DNA of 8,729 nucleotides from Rickettsiales bacterium. Lineage in GTDB: Bacteria > Pseudomonadota > Alphaproteobacteria > Rickettsiales > UBA1997. This document shows, in pieces, positions 1 to 6,339 of the stretch (the stretch's first letter is position 1; each line of letters begins with the position of its first letter). Location: positions 1-8,729 of the forward strand of contig CANEUK010000050.1 in the NCBI GenBank assembly GCA_947441695.1, written 5' to 3'. The notes below the pieces were generated by a model. It worked only from the letters and a program-made list of their open reading frames with translations. It was not told the origin of the DNA and made no database searches. A program made the translations under genes and the position numbers.

Positions 1-728
1 AATTTGGTCATATCAATACCAGCAAATGCCATATGTTCTCTTGCTCCAGCAATTGCAGCATCAGAAATTAAGCGGCAGTAAAGCTTGATAGATTTTGCAG
101 AATCGTCGTTTCCAGGAATTGGAAAAGTTACTCCATCTGGGTTGCAATTACTATCCAGAATTGCCATTAGTGGAATTTTTAATTTTTTAGCCTCGGCTAT
201 TGCCAAAGATTCTTTAAAAGTATCTATAACAAAAACTAAATCTGGGTAGCCTCCCATATTTTTTATTCCACCAAAAGCTTGTTCGAGTTTTTGTTTATGT
301 CTTTCTAAAACCAGCTTTTCTTTCTTTTTGAGATCAGAATCTTTGTCAGCTAATTGAACTTCAATTTTTTTTAGGGTTTTGATTGATTGAGAAACTGTTT
401 TCCAGTTTGTGAGCATTCCGCCTAACCATCTAAAGTTCACATAATATTGACCACATCTTTTTGCTGCTTCGGCAACTGGCTCAATAGCTTGTTTTTTGGT
501 TGCAACGAATAAAATTCTGCCATTGTTTTTGGCAACTTCTTTGACAGTTTTTAAAGAATTTTGTAGAAGATGGGCGGTTTTATTGAGATCGATTATACTA
601 ATTCCATTGCGATTAGTATGGATATATTTTGCCATTTTTGGATTACGGCGCATGGTTTTGTGACCAAAGTGAACGCCAGCTTCGAGCAGTTGGCGGATAG
701 TAAATTGAGGTATGTTTGTTTTTGACAT
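1..728 (-). CDS. rpsB: 30S ribosomal protein S2 (partial, 3' end outside window)
   Basis: Ribosomal protein S2, a small-subunit protein needed for assembly of the 30S particle and for translation initiation. Reading leftward from the ATG at 726-728 gives 242 uninterrupted codons up to the window edge, so the C-terminus is missing only because the window ends. Family signatures are clear: the N-terminal LLEAGVHFGHKTMRRNPKM block (about residues 14-32), NGISIIDL (41-48), the FVATKKQA stretch, the FRWLGGMLTNW block, and near the end the ILDSNCNPDGVTFPIPGNDD segment followed by the conserved S2 helix. The latter segment resembles alphaproteobacterial S2. In most bacteria tsf follows rpsB; it would lie to the left, outside the window. 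There is no Shine-Dalgarno sequence in front of the start, only a T-rich stretch. The identification is secure. Confidence 0.97.
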   Translation of the reverse strand, partial: MSKTNIPQFTIRQLLEAGVHFGHKTMRRNPKMAKYIHTNRNGISIIDLNKTAHLLQNSLKTVKEVAKNNGRILFVATKKQAIEPVAEAAKRCGQYYVNFRWLGGMLTNWKTVSQSIKTLKKIEVQLADKDSDLKKKEKLVLERHKQKLEQAFGGIKNMGGYPDLVFVIDTFKESLAIAEAKKLKIPLMAILDSNCNPDGVTFPIPGNDDSAKSIKLYCRLISDAAIAGAREHMAFAGIDMTK

Positions 729-796
729 AAAAGATGAAATTTTGGTTAATTTACCAAGCAGCAAAAAATCAGATTCAAAACTAAAAAAGTCTTAAA

Positions 797-822
797 ACTA
801 ACACCAAAGCTTTGCTGTTTGT
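797..822. promoter_or_regulatory. Imperfect dyad symmetry in the rpsB upstream region
   Basis: The 188-base gap between rpsB and the small upstream gene holds an imperfect palindrome centred between 809 and 810. The core CAAAGCTTTG (805-814) is perfect. Outside a C-C mismatch, AACA (800-803) matches TGTT (816-819), and two further pairs match at 797-798 and 821-822. Eleven of 13 positions are symmetric. On the leftward transcript it would lie about 70 bases before the rpsB start and be followed by T-rich sequence. It could be an operator, an RNA hairpin in the rpsB leader, or a weak terminator for the upstream gene. No convincing -35/-10 pair was found. The remainder of the gap shows nothing else I can name. 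Confidence 0.35.
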
Positions 823-916
823 GAAATAAATATTGATGATAAAATTCGCCTACAAAGAACTTGAAACGAAGGCATGTTTTTTTAAGAATCTAATAAAAAA
901 ATGCAACCCCAAATTT

Positions 917-1192
917 TTAAAAAAAAGCTAAAGAAACTAAGGTTAAAATTGCCAAAATCAAACTCATGTAAAGAACAGCGACAAAGTATCGATTTTGTAG
1001 CGAAAAATTACCGATTTTTGAGTCAGCGCAGTTTTCTTTGGTAGCTTTTTGACCAACAATTTTTTCGCCTTCGATTGTTTTTTCTTTCTTTAACAATCTT
1101 TTTAAAATCAAGCCCTTAATCACATAAACCCAAAAAATATAAATCAAAATTGGCAAAAAAGCTGGGTAAATTTTTAAAAAAAGTTTTAACAT
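917..1192 (-). CDS. Small protein with two predicted membrane segments, unknown function
   Basis: A 91-residue protein read leftward from the ATG at 1190-1192. A longer reading from a TTG at 1247-1249 would add 19 residues, but the ATG places the first hydrophobic segment directly at the N-terminus and seems more natural. Neither start has a clear ribosome binding site. The layout is a hydrophobic helix at about residues 3-25 with a proline pair pattern (YPAFLPILIYIFWVYV), a basic and polar linker (about 26-66, KRLLKKEK), and a second hydrophobic helix at 68-91 that ends the protein. It has one cysteine (C55) in the linker. The architecture resembles short alphaproteobacterial two-helix membrane proteins such as DUF6111, but that link is from general appearance only. 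It lies upstream of rpsB on the same strand and back to back with hisA. No function can be assigned. Confidence 0.6.
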   Translation of the reverse strand: MLKLFLKIYPAFLPILIYIFWVYVIKGLILKRLLKKEKTIEGEKIVGQKATKENCADSKIGNFSLQNRYFVAVLYMSLILAILTLVSLAFF

Positions 1193-1276
1193 TTCTAAGC
1201 AATTTAAAAAATAAGAATTTAAAAAAAAATTTTCTAAGAACCTGTCCAACTCACTATTTTTATTTTTTTAAATTCA
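1193..1276. promoter_or_regulatory. Divergent intergenic region between the small membrane protein gene and hisA
   Basis: These 84 bases separate two genes that start back to back, so promoters in both directions are expected here. The stretch is very A/T rich with long A and T runs. A 7-base direct repeat TTCTAAG occurs at 1193-1199 and again at 1232-1238. A TATTTT at 1255-1260 could serve as a -10 box for hisA, but the hexamer 17 bases upstream (TTCTAA) is a poor -35. No Shine-Dalgarno sequence precedes hisA. The promoter role is inferred from gene orientation, not from strong motifs. Confidence 0.3.
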
Positions 1277-1993
1277 ATGATAATTTTTCCTGCTATCGAC
1301 CTTAAAAACGGCAATTGTGTTCGCCTTTTGAAAGGCAACATGAATCAAGCAACAATTTTTAACAATAACCCTCAAGCTCAAGCTCAAGAATTTGAAAATT
1401 TAGGTTTTAAGTTTTTGCATATTGTTGATTTAGATGGTGCTATCGCTGGATTCTCAAAGAACGAAGAATCGGTAAAAAATATTTTAAAAAACATTAAAAT
1501 TCCTACTCAACTTGGCGGAGGAATTAGATCGATTTCCGCAATAGAAAAATGGCTAGAGCTTGGAGTTTCTAGGGTAATTCTTGGAACAATTGCGGCAAAA
1601 AATCCTAAATTAGTTATGGAAGCTTGTAAAAAATTTCCAAATAAAATTGTGGTTGGAATTGACGCTAAAAATGGCTTTGTTGCAACTGAAGGATGGGTTG
1701 AAACCCTAGAAATTTCTACTTTAACTTTGGCTAAAAAATTTGAAGATTGCGGAGTTGAAGCAATAATTTACACAGATATTTCTCGCGACGGAACCTTAAG
1801 CGGAGTTGATTTTGAAGGCACAAAAAATTTGGCAAAAAATTTAAAAATTCCAATAATCGCTTCGGGCGGAATTTCGGATTTACAAGATGTTTTAAAAATA
1901 AAATCTCTTGAAAAATATGGCGTAAAAGGCGCAATTATTGGTCGCGCGCTTTATGATAAAAAAATTTTAGCAACTGATTTAGTCAATTTTTGA
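1277..1993 (+). CDS. hisA: Phosphoribosylformimino-5-aminoimidazole carboxamide ribotide isomerase
   Basis: HisA catalyses the fourth step of histidine synthesis, an Amadori rearrangement of ProFAR to PRFAR, in the cytoplasm on a (beta/alpha)8 barrel. The 238-residue length is normal. The N-terminal IIFPAIDLKNGNCVRL carries the general-base aspartate D8. The second catalytic aspartate is in GIDAKNG (D129). YTDISRDGTLSG (165-176) and the phosphate-binding motifs LGGGIR (79-84) and ASGGIS (195-200) with IGRALY (221-226) complete the family pattern. The IDAKNG and DISRDGT motifs distinguish it from the paralogue HisF. No other his gene is within the window, so it is detached from the usual hisBHAF cluster. 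The organism presumably encodes the rest of the pathway elsewhere. Confidence 0.95.
   Translation: MIIFPAIDLKNGNCVRLLKGNMNQATIFNNNPQAQAQEFENLGFKFLHIVDLDGAIAGFSKNEESVKNILKNIKIPTQLGGGIRSISAIEKWLELGVSRVILGTIAAKNPKLVMEACKKFPNKIVVGIDAKNGFVATEGWVETLEISTLTLAKKFEDCGVEAIIYTDISRDGTLSGVDFEGTKNLAKNLKIPIIASGGISDLQDVLKIKSLEKYGVKGAIIGRALYDKKILATDLVNF
1371..1388 (+). repeat. Three tandem copies of CTCAAG inside hisA
   Basis: Three perfect six-base units lie within hisA and encode the alternating Gln-Ala run at about residues 33-37. Because the unit is a multiple of three, copy-number change would not shift the frame. It is probably incidental. Confidence 0.6.
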
Positions 1994-2000
1994 TATATGT

Positions 2001-2023
2001 AAAAGCAAAGTTTGACTTTTTTT
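2001..2023 (+). terminator. Weak intrinsic terminator after hisA
   Basis: Seven bases after the hisA stop, AAAAG (2001-2005) can pair with CTTTT (2016-2020), and CAA (2006-2008) with TTG (2012-2014), leaving a 3-base loop and one bulged A. A run of seven T follows from 2017. The stem is rich in A-T pairs and therefore weak. Its position between hisA and gcvPA, within an 88-base gap, fits a transcription boundary. The overlapping TTGACT at 2012-2017 looks like a -35 box but has no good -10 partner at the right distance. Confidence 0.33.
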
Positions 2024-2081
2024 ATTACCTTCATAACTTGCCGCCCCTTTCATTTTTTCTAACTAAAAATCTCCAAAATAA

Positions 2082-3359
2082 ATGCGCTATCTAGCTTTGA
2101 CCAAGAACGATCGGCAACAAATGTTGAAAGAAATTGGCGTTGAAAATATCGACCAACTCTACGATGCAGTTCCAAGCGAATTTCTTCTTAAAAAACCAAT
2201 TGAAAATTTGCCTTCTCATCAAGGTGAAATTGAGGTAGAAAAAGCTTTAAAATCTTTTGCCAATAAAAATCGGGCAGCATCAGATGGGGCATTCTTTTTG
2301 GGCGCTGGTTGCTACAAACATCACATTCCATCTGCGGTTGATCACATAATTCAGCGTTCTGAATTTTTAACTTCTTATACTCCTTATCAGCCAGAAATTT
2401 CACAAGGAACTTTGGCGGTAATCTTTCAATTTCAAAGCATCATTGCGCTTTTAACTGGTATGCAAGTTGCCAACGCTTCACTTTACGATGGCGCAACTTC
2501 TTTAGCCGAAGCTTGTTTGATGGCAATGAGAATAAAATCTGATCGCAAAAAAATTGCCGTTTTAGGCAATGTTCATCCCGATTATTTAGCAGTTACCAAA
2601 ACCTATCTCGACCTAAACGAGGCAAAATTTGTTAGCGAAATTGACGAATCCTGCGCCGCATTGGTTGTGCAATATCCAGATTTTGGGGGCGAAATCACTA
2701 ATCTTGACGAAGTGCGAAAAAAATGCGACGCCGCTGGTGCCTTAATGATTGTAGCAACTAACGAAATTTTATCACTTGGACTTTTAGATGCGCCAAAACA
2801 AGCAGATATTTGTGTTGGAGAGGCTTCTTCTTTGGGCGTTGGGCTAAATTTTGGCGGCCCGCTTTTAGGATTTTTTGCCTGCAAAAAAGAATTTGTGCGT
2901 CAAATTCCCGGAAGAATTTGCGGATCCACCACTGACGCCGATGGAAAATTGGGCTATGTTTTAACGCTCAACGCTCGCGAACAACATATTCGACGCGAAA
3001 AAGCCACTTCTAACATTTGTTCAAATCAAGGCTTGTGTGCTACGGCTTTCACAATTCACGCGTCTTTACTTGGCGAAATTGGTTTTAAAAAACTGGCTCT
3101 AATCAATCACAAAAATGCTTGTGATTTGGCCGATGAATTACAAAAAGTTAAAGGCGTCAAAATTTTGAACCAAAATTTTTTCAATGAATTTACGGTTGAA
3201 CTTACAAAAAATGCCGCAGAAGTTAATAAAAAATTACTCGCCAAAAACATTGTTGGCGGCTTTGCGCAAGAAAATAAAATGATTTTAGCGGTTAGCGAAT
3301 TAACCAGCCAAGAAGATATCAAAAATCTTGCTTTGGCTTTGAACGAAATTTTGAACTAA
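2082..3359 (+). CDS. gcvPA: Glycine dehydrogenase (decarboxylating) subunit 1
   Basis: GcvPA is the N-terminal half of the P-protein of the glycine cleavage system in organisms that split it in two. With GcvPB it decarboxylates glycine and passes the aminomethyl group to the lipoyl arm of GcvH. At 425 residues it is slightly shorter than the roughly 440-450 typical of the family. The expected start MRYLALTKNDRQQML is present. Conserved blocks are FFLGAGCYKHHIP (71-83), SYTPYQPEISQGTL (98-111), YDGATSLAEA (135-144), FGGPLLG (257-263), and near the end of the core REQHIRREKATSN (299-311). The PLP lysine is carried by GcvPB, not by this subunit. The gene heads a rightward run, with the GNAT gene 31 bases downstream. 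No Shine-Dalgarno sequence and no glycine riboswitch are recognisable upstream. Confidence 0.96.
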   Translation: MRYLALTKNDRQQMLKEIGVENIDQLYDAVPSEFLLKKPIENLPSHQGEIEVEKALKSFANKNRAASDGAFFLGAGCYKHHIPSAVDHIIQRSEFLTSYTPYQPEISQGTLAVIFQFQSIIALLTGMQVANASLYDGATSLAEACLMAMRIKSDRKKIAVLGNVHPDYLAVTKTYLDLNEAKFVSEIDESCAALVVQYPDFGGEITNLDEVRKKCDAAGALMIVATNEILSLGLLDAPKQADICVGEASSLGVGLNFGGPLLGFFACKKEFVRQIPGRICGSTTDADGKLGYVLTLNAREQHIRREKATSNICSNQGLCATAFTIHASLLGEIGFKKLALINHKNACDLADELQKVKGVKILNQNFFNEFTVELTKNAAEVNKKLLAKNIVGGFAQENKMILAVSELTSQEDIKNLALALNEILN

Positions 3360-3390
3360 ACTCGTTTTTCAAAAGACCAAGATCAAAAAA

Positions 3391-3858
3391 ATGTCAAAAA
3401 CAAATCTGATTTTTAGAAAAGCTCAATTAGCAGATTTACCGCAAATTATCGAAATGTTAGTGGATGATTTTTTGGGAAAATCGCGCGAAGAATTTTTAAA
3501 TCCTTTGCCAGATTTTTATGTCAAAGCTTTTGAAGAAATTAACCAAAGTTCCGAAAACTTTTTGCTGGTGGTTGACACCAAGGAAAAATCGGTAGTTGCT
3601 ACAATGCAAATGACTTTCACGCCAAACCTAGTGCGTCAAGGTTCTAAAAGATTAACAATTGAAGCGATTCGCGTTCACAAAGATTTTCGCAACCAAAAAA
3701 TTGGCGAAGCGATGATGAATTTTGCAATTTCTGAAGCCAAAAAACGCGGCTGCAAAATTGCTCAATTTACTACGGACAAAGAGCGCAGCGATGCTCACAG
3801 ATTTTACGAAAAACTTGGATTTCAAGCAACTCACTTAGGATTTAAAAAAATAATTTAA
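3391..3858 (+). CDS. GNAT family N-acetyltransferase
   Basis: A 155-residue protein with the GNAT fold, which transfers an acetyl group from acetyl-CoA to an amine. Motif A, which binds the CoA pyrophosphate, is visible as RNQKIGEA (100-107), fitting the Q-x-x-G-x-A form. It is preceded by the strand IEAIRVHKDF (90-99). Motif B follows as DAHRFYEKLGF (134-144). The N-terminal FRKAQLADLPQIIEML (8-23) is the usual first strand and helix. The substrate cannot be deduced. The gene sits between gcvPA and gcvPB with gaps of 31 and 23 bases on the same strand, so it is very likely co-transcribed with them. Whether it acts on the glycine cleavage enzyme, on a related small molecule, or is simply carried along is unknown. 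No Shine-Dalgarno sequence precedes it. Confidence 0.9.
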   Translation: MSKTNLIFRKAQLADLPQIIEMLVDDFLGKSREEFLNPLPDFYVKAFEEINQSSENFLLVVDTKEKSVVATMQMTFTPNLVRQGSKRLTIEAIRVHKDFRNQKIGEAMMNFAISEAKKRGCKIAQFTTDKERSDAHRFYEKLGFQATHLGFKKII

Positions 3859-3881
3859 AATAACCAAAACCTGATTTTCAC

Positions 3882-5357
3882 ATGACATTTATTCCTCAAG
3901 AAATTGGCGGACTGCGCCATGAAACTGAACTTCTTATCAACCAATCTCGCGAAGGTGCTTGTGGTGTTGATTTGCCAGAAATCGAAAATTTTGCTTTACG
4001 CACTGGGCAAAAAAACCGCACCGAAATTGGCTTGCCGCAAGTAAACGAGCCGCAAGTAATTCGTCATTTTGTTCGTTTATCAAACCAAAATTATTCAATT
4101 GATGCGGGATTTTATCCGCTTGGTTCATGCACCATGAAACATAATCCGCGCTTGAATGAAAAAATGGCGCGCTTAACTGGATTTGCCGATATTCATCCAC
4201 TTCAAGACGAATCAACAACTCAAGGCGCGCTTGAATTGATGTTTAATTTGCAAAACTGGCTCGCTACTTTAACTGGTCTTGGAGCGGTTTCTCTAGCTCC
4301 GGCTGCTGGCGCGCAAGGTGAACTTGCTGGAATGTTGGTAATTCGCAAAGCTCATGAAAAAAATGGCGAACTCGCCACAAGAAAAATTGTCTTAATTCCT
4401 GATTCAGCCCACGGCACCAATCCTGCCACCGCAGCAATTTGCGGATTTCAAATCAAAGTAATTCCTTCCGATTCAGAGGGGTTGATTGATTTAAATTTAT
4501 TCAAAAAACTTATCGCCGAACACGGAAAATCAATTGCTGGCACAATGATTACCAATCCAAATACTTGCGGTAAATTTGAAAAAAATATCAAAGAAATCGC
4601 AGACTTAATTCATTCGGTTGGTGCTTATTTTTATTGCGACGGAGCCAATTACAACGCCATTGTAGGAAAAGTTCGTCCAGCAGACGTTGGTGTTGACGTA
4701 ATGCATTTTAATTTACACAAAACCTTTTCAACTCCACATGGCGGCGGCGGACCTGGTTCTGGCCCAATTGCTGTTCGCGCAGAACTAGCAGAATTTTTAC
4801 CAACTCCGCACGTTATCAAAGAAAATGAAAGCTACAAATTAGTATCTCCACAAAATACTTGCGGCAAAATTAAAGGCTTTCATGGTCAGTTTGGAATGCA
4901 TGTTCGCGCCTTGACTTATATGCTTTCGCACGGATCTGATGGCTTACAAAAAGTTGCCGAAGATTCAGTTTTGAGTGCTAACTACATTTTGGCAAAACTT
5001 AAAAAATATTATCACGTGCCGTTTCCTGGAAATTGTATGCACGAATGTTTACTCACTGATAAATTACAAAAAACAAAAGGACTTGGAACGTTCGACATTG
5101 CCAAAGCTTTGGTAGAATATGGAATTCATCCAATGACGGTGTTTTTTCCGATTGTGGTTGCTGGCGCAATGTTAATTGAACCAACCGAAACCGAAAATAA
5201 AAAAACAATCGATGATTTTGTTGAAACCATGATTTTTATTGCCAAAGAAATTGAAGAAGATCGCGGCGATAAATTTCATAATTATCCACTTTCAACACCA
5301 AGAAAAAGATTAGACGATGTCAAAGCGGCAAAAACTCCGGTAACTACTTGGTTTTAA
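3882..5357 (+). CDS. gcvPB: Glycine dehydrogenase (decarboxylating) subunit 2
   Basis: GcvPB is the C-terminal, PLP-bearing half of the split glycine cleavage P-protein and works with GcvPA as a heterotetramer. Its 491 residues are normal for the family. The PLP-binding lysine is K280 in MHFNLHKTFSTPHGGGGPG (274-292). Other signatures are FYPLGSCTMKHNPR (77-90), LAPAAGAQGELAG (138-150), DSAHGTNPATA (174-184), TNPNTCGKFE (224-233), the cofactor aspartate region YCDGANYNA (251-259) and the C-terminal HPMTVFFP (416-423). It lies 23 bases after the GNAT gene. Its TAA stop at 5355-5357 directly abuts the ATG of the prepilin-like gene. gcvT, gcvH and lpd, required for the complete system, are not in the window. 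Confidence 0.97.
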   Translation: MTFIPQEIGGLRHETELLINQSREGACGVDLPEIENFALRTGQKNRTEIGLPQVNEPQVIRHFVRLSNQNYSIDAGFYPLGSCTMKHNPRLNEKMARLTGFADIHPLQDESTTQGALELMFNLQNWLATLTGLGAVSLAPAAGAQGELAGMLVIRKAHEKNGELATRKIVLIPDSAHGTNPATAAICGFQIKVIPSDSEGLIDLNLFKKLIAEHGKSIAGTMITNPNTCGKFEKNIKEIADLIHSVGAYFYCDGANYNAIVGKVRPADVGVDVMHFNLHKTFSTPHGGGGPGSGPIAVRAELAEFLPTPHVIKENESYKLVSPQNTCGKIKGFHGQFGMHVRALTYMLSHGSDGLQKVAEDSVLSANYILAKLKKYYHVPFPGNCMHECLLTDKLQKTKGLGTFDIAKALVEYGIHPMTVFFPIVVAGAMLIEPTETENKKTIDDFVETMIFIAKEIEEDRGDKFHNYPLSTPRKRLDDVKAAKTPVTTWF

Positions 5358-6230
5358 ATGAAAAAAGCATTCACGCTTATTGAGCTTTCGATTGTTGCAA
5401 TCATTGCCTCGGTATTAATAGTTGGCGTTTCTAAAGGCATGAATCTTGTAAAAACGGCGCGAATTGCCAATGCTCGTTCTTTTACTGCAAAATCAATAGT
5501 TCCAGAAATAAACGGTCTTATGGCTTGGTGGGAAACCTCGCTCAAAGACTCTTTAAAAGAAGACGAAGCTTTTGATTCAAAACAAGTAACTAGATGGTAT
5601 GACATTTCGCCCGCATCAAATTTAACCACAGAAGAAGCTGGCAAAAAAAATATCTTAGTCAAAGCTGCTAGCACAAACGTTGTCTATGAACCCGATGGAA
5701 TTAACAAAATTCCAAGCCTAAATTTTAAGGGTTCAGACAAGTTTTCATTAAGCAGTTTTTACCAAGGTTCTTCGCAGCAATCCACGATATTTCTAGTTTT
5801 TCGCCCATTTAGTTTTAGCACCTCTTATTTGTATATTTACGATAACTACTATGATTACTTAAAAAGTGGAAATCGTGCTTCTATTGGCATAAAAAATTCG
5901 TCTGTTCACCTGATTTCTGGGGGTCTAAGTAATGCGATAATATCAACAACGATTAAAAGTTCTGACTATATTATGGCAACTTATTTCAACGGATCTTCTT
6001 CAAAGGTTTTTTTAAATAATGCTATAACCGCGATAGGTTCTCCAAACCTTGATTTAAACCAAATGACTGGAGCCACTATTGGCGGACAGGGAGGTACTTC
6101 AAACGGAACAGATTTTGTTGGTCTAATTTCGGAAGTAATTGTTTATAATCGCCCTTTAAACCTACAAGAACGCAAAGACGTAATGAGTTATCTTTCTAAA
6201 AAATATAAAATTTCTGTCACCGGAGCTTAA
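5358..6230 (+). CDS. Prepilin-like protein with a putative LamG/concanavalin-A-like domain
   Basis: A 290-residue protein with a classical type IV prepilin N-terminus: a short basic leader MKKA, then FTLIELSIV with the conserved glutamate at mature position 5, and a hydrophobic helix to about residue 23. The predicted peptidase cut is between A4 and F5. Alanine at -1 is less common than glycine but tolerated. The remainder, from about GLMAWWE (53-59), has the pattern of LamG-like domains that start with a tryptophan-rich strand: RWYDIS (79-84), IPSLNFKGSDKF (118-129), STIFLVFRP (142-150), and the C-terminal VGLISEVIVYNRPLNLQERKD (254-274) before YLSKKY. There is no cysteine. The likely role is an exported pseudopilin or minor pilin that binds a carbohydrate or surface ligand; this is inferred. 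No pilus assembly, secretion or prepilin peptidase gene is nearby. The start directly abuts the gcvPB stop, suggesting translational coupling. Confidence 0.85.
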   Translation: MKKAFTLIELSIVAIIASVLIVGVSKGMNLVKTARIANARSFTAKSIVPEINGLMAWWETSLKDSLKEDEAFDSKQVTRWYDISPASNLTTEEAGKKNILVKAASTNVVYEPDGINKIPSLNFKGSDKFSLSSFYQGSSQQSTIFLVFRPFSFSTSYLYIYDNYYDYLKSGNRASIGIKNSSVHLISGGLSNAIISTTIKSSDYIMATYFNGSSSKVFLNNAITAIGSPNLDLNQMTGATIGGQGGTSNGTDFVGLISEVIVYNRPLNLQERKDVMSYLSKKYKISVTGA

Positions 6231-6236
6231 ACGCTC

Positions 6237-6263
6237 TTGATTTAGAAACTTAAAAAATTAAAT
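6237..6263 (+). promoter_or_regulatory. rpoH: Possible rpoH promoter
   Basis: The 109-base gap before rpoH contains TTGATT (6237-6242) and TTAAAT (6258-6263), each matching four of six consensus bases, separated by a suboptimal 15 bases. The -35 is preceded by C, giving CTTGA as in some sigma-32 promoters, but no sigma-32 -10 is present. A second weak pair is TTGGCG (6268-6273) with TAAATT (6289-6294), again with a 15-base spacer. The placement is plausible but the motifs are weak in such A/T-rich sequence. Confidence 0.2.
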
Positions 6264-6330
6264 GTGTTTGGCGTTTATTTTCCCGCATTAAATTCACTTA
6301 AAAAAAACCACTTAGAATTAAACAAAAAAT

Positions 6331-6336
6331 GGAGGA
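6331..6336 (+). promoter_or_regulatory. rpoH: Strong Shine-Dalgarno sequence of rpoH
   Basis: GGAGGA lies four bases (counted after GGAGG) before the ATG at 6340 and fixes that start. It is the only strong ribosome binding site in the window: rpsB, hisA, gcvPA, the GNAT gene, gcvPB, the prepilin-like gene, ribE and ribB all lack one. Confidence 0.8.
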
Positions 6337-6339
6337 ATC

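Noticed and set aside
1..728. rpsB as a truncated pseudogene
   Set aside because: The frame is open for all 242 codons with conserved motifs throughout. It is incomplete only because the window ends.
1994..2081. Glycine riboswitch upstream of gcvPA
   Set aside because: The gap is only 88 bases, mostly A/T runs, and lacks the conserved paired core of a glycine aptamer. It cannot hold a tandem riboswitch.
5354..5674. Leftward 106-codon open frame opposite the prepilin-like gene
   Set aside because: It lies wholly antisense to a well-supported coding frame, shows no recognisable motif, and its composition follows from the opposite strand.
6222..6237. GGAGC/GCTCT hairpin overlapping the prepilin-like stop codon as a terminator
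   Set aside because: The stem is only five pairs including a wobble, and no T-run follows, so it does not meet the pattern of an intrinsic terminator.
6278..6336. Four-U type RNA thermometer masking the rpoH Shine-Dalgarno sequence
   Set aside because: A TTTTCCC stretch at 6278-6284 could pair partly with GGAGGAA, but this needs two wobbles and a mismatch across a loop of about 46 bases. That is no better than chance here.
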